A stretch of 64,000 bases of DNA from Exophiala sp. HKRS030 (lineage: Eukaryota; Ascomycota; Eurotiomycetes; Chaetothyriales; Herpotrichiellaceae). This document shows, piece by piece, positions 46,671 through 57,296 of this stretch; positions within the stretch are counted from its first letter, which is position 1, and every line of letters starts with the position of its first letter. The position numbers were made by a program, and so were the translations under genes. The stretch covers positions 4,278,001 through 4,342,000 of the forward strand of contig JAHWDD010000004.1 in assembly GCA_023897205.1 (NCBI GenBank). Reading direction: 5' to 3'. Under the pieces are notes generated by a model. The model had not been told where the DNA came from and did not search any database. It saw nothing but the letters and a program-made list of their open reading frames with translations.

Positions 46671-48531
46671 ATGACATCTATAACCTGCCAGAACGATGCT
46701 GATCCTTTATTCCTGCCCATAACATACAATAATCTCAGCTCGGACGGGTTGGGCGCATCTGCATGGGGGATCGCACTGGACGTCGGCACACCGAACCAGA
46801 CATTTTCGTTGTATCCTTCTATCCTGGAAATCACCGTGCTCGCAAACACCCGCCACTGCACCTCAAAGGATGACCTTGCCTGTGTCGCCACTAATGGTAG
46901 ACTGTATGACCCCAGGTTGTCAAGCACCTCGGTCAATCAAGACTTGACCACATGGAACGGCACGAGCGCTGGCATGGATTCCTCCATCTTTATTTTCTAT
47001 GACGATGTTGTCGACGTTCCACAACTCAACGACACTACGATCTGGGGATATCCATTTGTGACCGATGATGGAAGTCTATGGGGTTCGTACGCGGCCTTTC
47101 CGTTTTGATCCACGTGGTTGATGCTTAACTGTTGTATATTTTATAGGTGTAAGCAGCCTTGGAATAGGGCCCAACTCGAGCTTCCTGCAAGCTGCGGTCG
47201 ACGTCGGTGCGGCACCATCGATGTCCTGGGGCTTGTGCGTCGGAAGTCGTTCCATCGACGAACCTCAGGACGGGCTCCTCATGGTCGGAGCGTACGACGA
47301 TGCCCGCGTGGCCGGCGACTTCTTCACCGACACAAGCACTCCCGACTGCCCCGTGTGCCTACAAATCCAGGACCTGTCGTGGGTCACCGACGCCGGCACC
47401 GTTCCTCTGACCAACGCATCGACCAGCAATTTCCAAGTGTCGCCGAACCCGATAAGCAGCTCGATCGAAATCCCACAGGAGTCGTTTGCAGCGTTCGGCG
47501 CCGCGACGAACGGCACGTACGACCCTACCCTGGAGACGTACACTTACCCTCCGTCGAACCCGCCCGCGGGGAACCTGAGCTTCACGATCAAAGGCGGCTA
47601 CAAGACCTCCATCCCGGCGGACGAGCTCTTTCGGTTCCCCCGCCAGTACGACGGCGACGGAGAGCTGGTCATCGCCAACGACACCTACCAGCGGGCATTC
47701 GTCTACTCGTACACGAACCAGGACACGAGTGCCGCGCACTATGCCTACACCTGGGGTCTTCCGTTCCTGACGATGAATTCCCTCGTCCTCGACGTCGAGC
47801 GGCAGCAGTTCCGCCTGTCCGAGGCCATCCGTCAAAACTTTGGCAGCGAAGGGGGCGTCTTCCCTCGCAAACTGTACTCTGGTTCGTCGGCCGTCGGCAC
47901 CGACGAGGACAAGAGTGGACGAGGAAATGGTGCACCCGTCGGCGCGATCGTGGGAGGTGTCGTCGGAGGCGTCGCCGGTCTCACCGCCATCGTCGTGCTG
48001 GTGTTTTATCTGTGGCGTCGTCTTCGTCGTCGCAGTCTCAAAAATGTCACCCGACAGGTCCAGACGACGACCGGTGGTGCAGCTCCAGCAGCAGGCTACC
48101 ACGATCCTCATCTGTCCATGTGTCCTTCTCACCCGTCCCAAGGCTCCGCGGCAGCATCCTATCCCCCTGTTTCCGGGTACCATTTGCCAGCAGGCGGCCA
48201 CACTCCTTCTTCGTTCGGACATGGTCAACAACAACAACAACCTACCTACCACTATACAGAAACCGCGAGGACGGCGGCCATCATCCAGGAATTACCTTCT
48301 TCCTCCGAGAAACCCAACGGCTCCTCCGGACGAAAAGTTGGTGGTTTTCGTTCACAACGTGCCCGGAGTAGTAGTGATATCGGAGGATCTGTGAGTACTT
48401 TTTGAGAATCTCTCTTTGTCTTCCTCCCACTTCTTCTTTTCGCCAGTTGCTAATTAACAAATTTTGGTTAGAAAATGTCAACATCTACAGCTGTGGCGTC
48501 CCCTGTCGACGTAGCAAACAATTGTCCATGA
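46671..48531 (+). CDS. Membrane-anchored aspartyl-protease-like protein, probably inactive
   Basis: Exons 46671-47082, 47147-48390 and 48472-48531 keep phase and give 571 residues; without the last intron (donor GTGAGT, branch TGCTAAT) it would stop at 48405. The ectodomain follows the pepsin fold: GIALDVGTPNQTF at the start, later WGLCVGSR, LMVGAYDDARVAGDF, and CLQIQDLSWV. The expected active-site DTG after GTPNQ is missing (the place reads LYPSILEITV), and the second DTG/DSG is replaced by SSSIEIPQESF, so catalysis is unlikely. A single transmembrane helix lies near residues 405-430 (GAIVGGVVGGVAGLTAIVVLVFYL), followed by WRRLRRR and a Pro/Ser/Gln-rich cytosolic tail. No signal peptide is seen at this ATG, so a 5' exon is likely. 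Confidence 0.75.
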
Positions 48532-49059
48532 AGAGAGTAAGAAGACGAAGAGGAAGAGAAGTCGTGAGAAAGCCGAACAAGTAAAGTACAGCACCTAAAT
48601 GTTTTTTGGGATGGCTTTTGGTTGTGGCTGTGGTTGTGGTGCGAACTTGTCATGTCCCGCGGGCATAGATGTGGATGACTGTGGAATGAGGTTGACTTGA
48701 TTCTTCACGTGTCAGGCGGCTACTTTATAATCCATCATGATGTTCTCTTTTTTTTTGGATTGTAATGTCCTCGCTGTATCTGATGGTGGCTTGGGTTAAT
48801 GTCTAGAATACTTTACTTTAAAATGTTTCCCTCCCTAGAAGTATCATCAAGTCGTCGTGCTCTCCAATATGGTTAATCTGTACCCAAGTATCTTCAATCC
48901 ATGTTTTCTTCCACATACATAGTATACTAACTATTATGCAAGACTTTTACTGTTGTATATACCTGTGTTATATGTGTTGTGTGTATTTTGTGTATTTTAT
49001 ATATATCATGTATATTATGGAGCAGGTATTATACTCCGAAGTATGTGGGAAAAAGAAAA
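48532..49059. other. Intergenic region between convergent genes
   Basis: 530 bases, AT-rich, with TGTGTATTTTGTGTATTTTATATAT-like low-complexity DNA near 48970-49020 that is probably terminator or 3' untranslated sequence. No gene seen. Confidence 0.55.
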
Positions 49060-50913
49060 TCAACAATCCTTTGACCAAAATTGCTGCGCCATTCTAGGCA
49101 ACGTGTCGAAACTACTAAAGTTTCCATCCGCACTCACCCAGTCACTCGTGTTGCCGGTGAGGTACTTGCCGGCCGCGGGGGTGAAGAAACTCGTCCCGTA
49201 CACGTCGACCAGCGTGTCGTCGCCGATGCCATCGACCGAGACGTTGGCCTGGACATAGTGAGGCGTCTCTGCCGAGCCCTGGTCGATGTGGACGACGTTG
49301 TCGCCGTCGGACCCAAAGTCGTCGTGGGTGACGTACCCTTCGGTCTTGACGATCGTGGTTCCGTTGGCGGTCGCAGGCTCACCCCGCTTCTTGTAGACCT
49401 TGTCGGTCTGCATGTTCGCCAACAAGTTCTTGGCCACGGACCACGGGGCCGTCATTCGCAACCAATAATTCTGGTAAGGGTTCGTCTGGTAGGCGTTGTC
49501 GATCGTAAAAGGTCCCTTGAGGAGGTCGTAGCGGAACCCTCCGGTGTTGGTGAGGACGATGCGGCTCATGTTGGTGCGCTTCGGGTCCACGACCACCTTG
49601 GGGAACACGACCGTGGTCAGGTAGTTGAACAGCGACTGGTTGGACGTGATCGGGTAGCGGGACAGGTAGTAACTGTCCGGGACGCAGCCGAGTTTGGTGG
49701 TCAGGCTGGGTAGACTGTCGATGTCGCTGGTGATCTTTTCGGTGATGTTGGTTCCGAGGCTGGTATTGAACGTCGCCTCGGTCGTGCCGGTGTGGTGTTC
49801 GAACGAGAAGCGGTTAAAGTCGAGGTACTGGCGAGTGTAGGACAAGTCGGATTGATTGTTCGGTGTGACGCCGGGGATCGCGCTGGGTTTGGCTGTGATC
49901 TTGGTGGCGTTGTTGCCCTGAGGTGACTTCGCCCTCGTGACAGATGACGGTAGGCCGTCGATGCTAAGCCAACCGACCGTCTCACAGTAGCGGCCTGAGG
50001 CTATTCCCACGGCATTGGCGTCGAAGATGACCGAGTCACGGACATGGCGGTGGCCCCCGAAGATGGAGATGGGGATCGTGGGATGATGTTCGCGGATTGC
50101 CGAGTAAATCAAGTTCCATTCGGTTGAGCCGCGGAGAGTTATATGTCCTGCCACGAGAAACATGTCAATGTCGGTGCGCTTGACTTGCTCTTGGAACCAG
50201 GACTGTTTGACTGCGGTGCCGACAGGCGTCACGACGGTGGCGTTGCTGTTTCCAGTGAAGTTGAAAATGAAGGCGAAAGACATGATGCGGATTCCCTGTT
50301 TGGTTTCCCAGTACGCGTAACGCTGTGAGAAGGGCTTGAGCACACCCGTATCGTTGAATTCGACATTCGAAGTAAGATAACGTCCACCCCAGTGCGGCGC
50401 GAAATTGTGGTACGTGTCATTTGCGATGGGAGTGGTGTAGAGTTCGTGATTGCCAATTGACAAAAGGTCGTACGGCAACCTTTGGAAGATGGGAACAGTC
50501 AGTTTCCCGTTCGGCTTCGTGATATCTCCAAACCCGGTCCCGTCGTGCAAGTCGCCGGAATCGATGAGAAGCAGGTCAACTCCAAGGCGGTCAGCTTTGG
50601 CCTTCATCTTCTGAACAAAGTCGGCAAAGTCCCCATAGTCGGCACTGTAGTTCTCATCCAGCAAATGACCCGCCAGCCAGCCGTGAGTATCGGTGGTATG
50701 GAGAAAGTTGATCTGACCCCAGTGCAAGTCTTTGATCTGCTGCGCGGGCGTCTTCAGTGCCGTTGGTTGGATTCGTTTTGACAGGTCATGTCTTCTCATC
50801 ATACTATGATCGACATAGCCTCCAAGCACAGGGGACGTCCAGTCATGGTCTTCACAGCCTGCAATCGGGCGTAACAACGAGGTGAGCAGTAACAACGAGT
50901 TAAGCAACATCAT
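49060..50913 (-). CDS. Secreted calcineurin-like metallophosphoesterase / 5'-nucleotidase family
   Basis: Single exon, 617 residues. Residues 1-19 are a signal peptide (MMLLNSLLLLTSLLRPIAG). The metallophosphoesterase core carries all metal-binding blocks in order: TTDTHGW (D-x-H) near residue 74, IDSGDLHDG near 118, SIGNHEL near 152, VAGHITLRG near 255 and FGGHRHVRD near 288. The second half resembles the 5'-nucleotidase C-terminal domain (NTGGFRYDLLKG near 460). Several N-x-S/T sites fit a secreted or vacuolar glycoprotein. It resembles the uncharacterised yeast vacuolar protein YHR202W more than classical UshA. Hydrolysis of nucleotide or other phosphate esters outside the cytosol is inferred. 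Confidence 0.87.
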   Translation of the reverse strand: MMLLNSLLLLTSLLRPIAGCEDHDWTSPVLGGYVDHSMMRRHDLSKRIQPTALKTPAQQIKDLHWGQINFLHTTDTHGWLAGHLLDENYSADYGDFADFVQKMKAKADRLGVDLLLIDSGDLHDGTGFGDITKPNGKLTVPIFQRLPYDLLSIGNHELYTTPIANDTYHNFAPHWGGRYLTSNVEFNDTGVLKPFSQRYAYWETKQGIRIMSFAFIFNFTGNSNATVVTPVGTAVKQSWFQEQVKRTDIDMFLVAGHITLRGSTEWNLIYSAIREHHPTIPISIFGGHRHVRDSVIFDANAVGIASGRYCETVGWLSIDGLPSSVTRAKSPQGNNATKITAKPSAIPGVTPNNQSDLSYTRQYLDFNRFSFEHHTGTTEATFNTSLGTNITEKITSDIDSLPSLTTKLGCVPDSYYLSRYPITSNQSLFNYLTTVVFPKVVVDPKRTNMSRIVLTNTGGFRYDLLKGPFTIDNAYQTNPYQNYWLRMTAPWSVAKNLLANMQTDKVYKKRGEPATANGTTIVKTEGYVTHDDFGSDGDNVVHIDQGSAETPHYVQANVSVDGIGDDTLVDVYGTSFFTPAAGKYLTGNTSDWVSADGNFSSFDTLPRMAQQFWSKDC

Positions 50914-51712
50914 GGCAGAGGAAGGCTGTCAAATAACTCCCGTCACCCAACTGAAGGTCAGTCAAAATCGTCCAATTCAATGACTGAGACGTCTTTTGTT
51001 CCTTTACCTGGACTCGAACAAGTGACGAGGTGCTAAGAGCAGGGGAAGCTTCTTCATAAGCTGACCATCTTGGGATGGATGGCAAATATGACGGCGGAGT
51101 TGAACGACGTTGGATCGGTATTGCAACCATGTGCTAGAGGGAGAGTAGCTTCGAATGAGGTTGCAGATAAGCGGCAGAGCGGCCCAGTGAGAGCAAGGCA
51201 TCTTCCAACTCCTCGGTCAGTCAACCTACCGTTGGATATTGAATCGATGAATGAAGATCACAATGCTACCGAAAGATTGAATCAAGTGGGATACGACTAG
51301 TGAACCTTTTGCATATGGCGCCTGGGCGTAGGAAGGTCCGGGCGTATTAGGCGCATCGATGACGCTGTGAGAAGCCCACCAAGTGCCTACAATGGGCAGC
51401 TTCACAGGCACGAGGCATGATCAATTGGAGGTCGAGGTATAACGAGGCTGCCCTTAACCTCCCAAGAGGCGCCCGTTAACCCCATGGCCAAGATCAGTCT
51501 GGAGTAACCTATTTATACTGTATTTAGGTATGTTTACCTAGGGTGACATCAACACGCTACTCCGAAGGTAGAGGCGGGACACTTCTACCCAGACCAAAGA
51601 ATGCCATAAACAAAATCATTCCTACCCAAGTTCCTATGTATGTTTCATTTACCATTTCTATCATAGCATATTCATCATAGATCCTGCCCGTCCAATCGCA
51701 ACAGATCCTGTA
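50914..51712. other. Intergenic region
   Basis: 800 bases between the phosphoesterase start and the aminotransferase stop. No supported gene. TACCTAGG-like motifs occur near 51520-51545. Confidence 0.55.
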
Positions 51713-53654
51713 CTAACACATGACTGGATTAATGGCGTATAATCCCTGGACAGTCAAGTCAGTTTCATTTGCTTCTGCCATCATACAATGACTCACCTGA
51801 TTGTATGTTGTAAGCTGGGCAATTCTAGCTTGAATCGCCTCATCGTCCTCCAGCAACTTGTCAATCGCCTTGACGTCGTCGATGGCCCAGAAGTCAGTGA
51901 ACGCGTCCACGACGGCCTTGGTCTTTTTCTTCAGAATGTCGTCGTCGATTGCTGCAAAGCAAAGTCGGAAATACTGCCAGCCTTTCTTTTCAGCAATTTC
52001 TTCCGTGGGGCAGAAGAGTGACCCAGGGCTGAGTAAGACCAGATAGTCGTCCGTCGTCATGAAAACCCACAAAGCTTGCGCGAGTCGCTGGCTTTCGACT
52101 TTACTGTACAGTGGGTGTGTCTCATAATGTGCCCGCATCCAGAGAAACATCCCAGCCATGGGATAGGAAAAGTCATACATCTGGGTTTTGTGCAACACCT
52201 GGTACTCGAAATCATCTTCCGACGCAGTGGAGGGTCGTCTGGAGTCATGAATAACATATTTTCCCTCTTCGAGAAGGTTACTCATGACCTGCATTCGACG
52301 TTCGTAGTTGCCTCGAAGACCTTCCAGCCATCGTACCCAGCCATCGGCCCCCCAACCACTGCCATCTCCCCTGCCACCCTTTCCAGGGTCGCCCTTGGAA
52401 GAAGGACCCATGATCAGTTCGGCAATCAGGCTTTGAACAAATCCAGAAGGCTGCTGGGTGCTCGTCTCAGTGATGCGTTGCAACCGCTCACACACGGCAG
52501 GCTGAGCAGTAATCCAGCCCAGGCGACAACCGGGTGCTACGGTCTTGCTGAAAGTATCCAGTCTTACGACTCTGCCGTCCACGTCAATTGACAAGTACGA
52601 AGGCACGAGACTGTCCAGGAATGGAAAGCCGCTCGATTTGCCACCCGATGAGGTATTGTAGTTGTGTGCTGACGTTGCAGGATAGTTCTCCGAGACAGCC
52701 TGGCCGCGAGCTTTGATCGAGAGTTCGTTGGCAGAGGGGTACTGTAGGTACCAGTATGGGTCATCTTCAACAATGATAATGTCATATTTCTGACATAACC
52801 CGTAAATCTCCTTCCGTCTCTTGACAGAAAGAAGACCTGAAGTTGGATTTTGGCCCATAGTGACGGTGTACATCAAATGAGGTCGCTTTCCCTTGTTCTT
52901 GTCCCAATGTTCCATGACTTCTTCTAGTCCACCTTTGCCATACGCTAGCATGCCCTCGTCATCAATGGCCACGGGGACGACATTGAGACCACGAGGTTTA
53001 GCAGTCTGAATGGCATTCATATAAGCGAATTCCTCGCACAAAACACCTTCTCTTTCTCGAATCCAATCTCTTTCCTCGTCCCAAATGTTACTAAAGCACT
53101 CAATGGTTTTGGCGAAACCATCTGTCGATCCGCAGGTCAATATCACCTCGACTCCTCCTTTATAAGGCACGTTGGGGTGTAAGTTGTTCTGTGCAAAAGA
53201 CCTGATGAAGGCATACAACGGAGGGTAACCTTGCGCAGTGCCATATTGTAAAGCGGTGGTGAGATCAATTTTCCGTAGAACGTTGGGCTCAGCGGAATCG
53301 TGTGGAACAAGGACCCGAGAGGCGGTCGGAGTGTCTGAGAGACTTGTCTTTGCCAAATCGGCTGTGGGAGGATCAACGGGCTTATTGGGAGTTGGCTTGA
53401 ACCGATCTGGTGTCGCTGTGGCGGCCTCCAAAGTGTCGTAGGGGAAATACCCAGGATTGGGCAGGCCTAAAGAGATATCAGCTGGCTATATCAACAAGTA
53501 TCGAAGTCAAACTACCTCCAGCGAGGTTGCCCATCCCAGGTATGAACATGTATTGGTAAAACTTCTTGACGAGACTGGCATTACGATTCTTTGTCACCCT
53601 GGAGTAGTGATACGACAGGTCTTTTGGCGCTGGTTTCTCCATAGCGACGGGCAT
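51713..53654 (-). CDS. aro8: Aromatic amino acid aminotransferase, Aro8 type
   Basis: Three exons, 53654-53516, 53466-51797 and 51745-51713, give 613 residues. The first exon junction restores the family start GLPNPGYFPYDTLEA. A fold-type I PLP-dependent aminotransferase is shown by YGTAQGYPPL, TCGSTDGF, MGQNPTSG, VEDDPYWYLQYP and the PLP-binding lysine in LDTFSKTVAPGCRLGW (about Lys354). C-terminal LSPGSLF and FRLCFA are the substrate-carboxylate and terminal motifs. Aro8-type enzymes transaminate aromatic amino acids, 2-aminoadipate and kynurenine. Glycine-rich insertions near residues 315-325 and 405-420 lengthen it relative to yeast Aro8. The last intron is 51 nt, a multiple of three and stop-free, so its retention would add 17 residues in frame. 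ATG at 53642 is an alternative start. Confidence 0.9.
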
Positions 53655-55081
53655 GGCTGCGGCAGTAAGTCGACTGATAGGATATCAACGACCTTGGGTG
53701 TTTGATGGCAGAACAACAGAGGTGAAGTAAAGACTGAAGACGAAGGGCGCATGATGACTATTGCATAAATCCATTGCCGGCGATAAGAGATGCGATAACG
53801 GCACCGACAGCTTGTAGCCCTTGACCAACCATACGGTGACGGTGGATGACGGTACTCTATGATCCCCGCGCTTTCAATAGTCGCTGATTAATTAATTGTG
53901 TTGTTGATTTCTCTCCTTCTGTACTCAGTACTGGGAGAGCCTTCTTCGTCTTACCTCGTTTATATCCAAAGGCCATACGGCGTACTTGCTGACGGCAAAG
54001 CTTGTGGCAAGGCGGTGTTGGCCCTTTGGATCTGACTTCAGGATTGACATTTGATGGCTTCGGACAATGCTCTTTTTTATTCGACACTACGGACAACCAA
54101 GTGTAAGTCCGAATGGTATGAGGCTGTTGACCTCGTTAGAAAAACCACCGTGCTGCAGCCTCTGCTTTTGCATGATTGGTGAACCGCAGGTTTCTACCGA
54201 AGACAAGGCTCAGCAAGGCTTGTGTGGTATCATTGATCTACTTACCCTGGTCAACCCTGGATCCGCCTCACCGTTTGGGGAGAGCGCAAGATTTTCCCGT
54301 GGACTATCAGCCATTCACGCTCACCGCGCTGGCATGGTCTGCTGCAAAAGACAGCTCAGGGAAATGCAGGGTGTGCCGCACGCACGTTGAGGCCTCCCTT
54401 GCATCGTGGCAACCCGAGTCATGAAATCATGGAATTCGAGACCGTCATTTCGACTGGACACTGACTTTCGGGCGTTTACGATACGACGAGTTTACTTTGG
54501 GTCAGTCATGCTTCTGGCAAGATCTCCGCTCACCTTTAAGTGCCCTTAGAGATTGTCCACGGGTTGGGGCTAGAGCATCTCCAGGATCCGACGCGACGCG
54601 GAAGACGCATACTGAGGCGAAACCATAAACAAAAGCATTCAATGGTGGAGCTGGTATTGGCACAGACGTACTCTGCTTCCACCACCCATGCTAGGTGTCT
54701 GACTGGAGCCTGGATTTTCTTAGCCAGTTATGCGGCCAAGTTGCGAGGGAACCACTAGACGCAGCCCGACAAGCTTCCCACGACATCAGTGATACATCAC
54801 GAGCATGCCGCAAAGCATAAGTCTCTGGATACGAATTGTGGGAACTCATTGACTTAGCGGATCCGCCATAAGAGGACATTAGAAGAATATTGGTGACGAC
54901 TAGACAGAAACTAAAGGTAGGTCAATCAATCGTGTCCCTTCAGAGGCCAGCGGTACCCTTCGTTTGCAAGTCGACATGTGATGAACGCTCCAGAGCTTAC
55001 ATCTTGTAGAAAGTGATAAAGAGAACATAGTGGCTCTGTAAAATACTTTCACTCTCCAGTTACACCCAACCAGTGGCCGAT
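53655..55081. other. Intergenic region
   Basis: 1.4 kb between the divergent starts of the aminotransferase and methyltransferase genes. Only short frames with random composition; no supported gene. Confidence 0.5.
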
Positions 55082-55123
55082 ATGTCTTCTCCTCAGGACC
55101 GAGATGTGCCGATGGAAGACCAA

Positions 55124-55154
<31 letters not shown>

Positions 55155-56619
55155 ATCCACATCAACTATTTCTCGATGCTGACCATGACTCTGCTATTGG
55201 AGAGGTAATCGACCCGATTTGTGACATATGATGGAAGCTCAAACATCCCGCTTAGGAAGAACGTGACATACTGTCCACATCGTCGTTGAGGTCGAGTGTA
55301 TACCAGTTTCGACGAGAGAATGGTCGGACCTACAACCGTTACGGCGACAGAGGTAAGAGTCCCTGGGATCTGGACCACGCGGGCGCTGACCATGCCGCCG
55401 ACTATGTGCTCCCAAATGACGCGGTAAGACCTGCCCCCATGGCCTGATACGACCTGGGGCTGTCACTCATCTAGTCACGATAGCAAGAACTAGATCGTCT
55501 TAGTGAGTTACAACTGATTGGTTCTGCCGGGTGGTCGACTGATCCCACTCAGAGCATCAGCACTGCTTGCTGATGGAGACATTTGGACCCGGACTGACGG
55601 CCTGTGGGGTTGAAAACAACCGCGACGTGCAACGAGTACTGGACGTCGGCACAGGGACAGGATGCTGGGCACTCGAGTTCGGTAAGCTCCCTTCTCTCGA
55701 CTAGAGCGGGTTGATAAGACAACTTCACTAATGTTGCCGCCCCCAGCGGACAATCACCCGGAGGCCACGGTGAGTTCCTTCTTGACTGACGATCTCGGAG
55801 AGAGCTTCATGGTGGCAGGTGACGGGCGTCGACATAAGTCTTGTGCAGCCGACATCGAACCCGCCTAATTTGTCGTTCGAATTATGGGATGTCGAGAAAC
55901 AATGGGAGTACGATTACAAATTCGACCTTATCTTCAGCCGCATGATGACTGGAGCCATATCTCAATGGCGGAAGTTTGTGCGGCAAAGTTTTGAGTCTGA
56001 CTCCTCCCCGTCCTTCCTTCTGACTTTTTAGAATCCCTGGCTTACATCTGGCACCAGCAACCTGAACCCGGGCGGGTATGATGCATCACGCCCACCTTCG
56101 TTCAAATTTGCTCAACTGAAGCATGTGCAGATACCTCGAAGTCCAAGACATCTCGTTCCATCTTCGCTCATTAGGTGGAAACCTTCCCGAAGACTCCGCA
56201 CTTGCTCAATGGACACGCTATATGCTAGAGGCTAGCATCAGGCTGGGAGCGCCTCTGGACAGCATCGATTGTGTTCGAGACATCATGATCGATACAGGTT
56301 TTGAGGACGTCCAGCAGAAATCATATGTCTGGCCGATGAACCCCTGGTCCAGAATCCCGCACTACGAAAGACTTGGTAAGAGCTTCATGAGTTAGTACTC
56401 GTTAGAAACTGTCTTCTCAATCTCCGGACAGGATCATGGATAGTTCAAGACTTCACCACCTCGTTGACCGGGATCAGCGTGGCGCTGTTCACCCGGGGTC
56501 TCGGCTGGACTCCCACCGAGTTGGAAGTCTTTCTTGTGGGTGTCAGGGAAGATATGCACGACGAGTCGACCCGCGCCTGGTGGCCCCTGTACGTGCCCTG
56601 CATATCATTTGACTATTGA
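55082..56619 (+). CDS. SAM-dependent methyltransferase, LaeA-like type, nine exons
   Basis: Exons 55082-55204, 55256-55423, 55484-55502, 55553-55681, 55747-55769, 55819-55994, 56058-56075, 56131-56375, 56432-56619 keep phase and give 362 residues, the normal family size. The product reads as a fungal class I methyltransferase: SSVYQFRRENGRTYNRY, YVLPND, QELDRL, then motif I VLDVGTGTGCWALEFADNHP, motif II region TGVDISLVQP, post-I FELWDVEKQW, RMMTGAISQW, LNPGGYLEVQDI and PMNPW. These motifs match the Velvet-associated LaeA superfamily and its many secondary-metabolism paralogues. The N-terminus has a Gly-Gln run encoded by a GGTCAA hexanucleotide repeat. Two exons are only 19 and 18 nt. The C-terminus (WWPLYVPCISFDY) deviates from the usual YVVYG ending, so an unrecognised last exon is possible. 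Confidence 0.82.
55112..55153 (+). repeat. GGTCAA hexanucleotide repeat inside the methyltransferase gene
   Basis: About six CAAGGT/GGTCAA units, coding for alternating Gln and Gly near residues 14-25. Length changes keep frame. Confidence 0.85.
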
Positions 56620-57296
56620 GTATTTCATCGATGGAGGAGTAACGGTAGTACAGGTATGCAATTCATGGCAGGAAGCCAGCACAGATTTCGTGATTGACTT
56701 GAGGCGGGGGCAAGCCAGGGGGAGGAGGAATCAGTTCCAAGGGTGTCTCGTCCTCGATGATGAGTGGATCTTCAGACCCCGGATGAAATGAATCTTTCTC
56801 AGACTGGGACTACGGGCAACAAGAAGTCCCTTCCATCGGCTGGTAGTAAGGCTGTTTCGAGCTTTAAGGCGAGTCTTGAGAAGGCCACGAGCAAGGTGGC
56901 TGCAGTAGTGAATAAAATGATGCCAGCTACAATGAGCACAGCTTCACTTGAAGGCGGGGCCCCACGCTGCCGTTGAACGAGTCAATGTAGCCACCGCGGA
57001 TCGGATGATCCTTTCAACGGAGTAGCATTGCCCATTGCGCTTCAACAAATTGTGATAGGATTCTCCTCTTGTCGACCTCCCCTGCTTTGTCTCGTTTCTC
57101 ATCTGCAGGTGACATTGCTGGTCACTTCGCCTATCTAGATTCAGGGTCTACGGGACTTGTCGGTGAAAAGATGTGCATGCAACCCTTGCTCATGGGCAAA
57201 TCGCCCCCAGATTTCTACAGCTCTCCCATCAACAAGTCACCCACTTTTACTGACCATCGTCTGGACCAACTAAAGAAATGATTCGGTCAGCAACAT
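56620..57296. other. Intergenic region between methyltransferase and P450 relic
   Basis: 680 bases with no supported gene. Short frames at 56764-56976 and 57069-57281 show no convincing family resemblance; they could be remnants of the upstream part of the P450. Confidence 0.45.

Noticed and set aside
47118..48371. 417-codon plus-strand frame, Arg-rich
   Set aside because: A frame-shifted reading of the protease-like gene. The chosen frame contains pepsin-family motifs and a membrane helix; this one is Arg/His/Ser-biased noise.
51000..51075. tRNA-like T-arm (GTTCGAGTCC on the minus strand)
   Set aside because: No matching acceptor stem, D-arm or anticodon stem could be folded around it.
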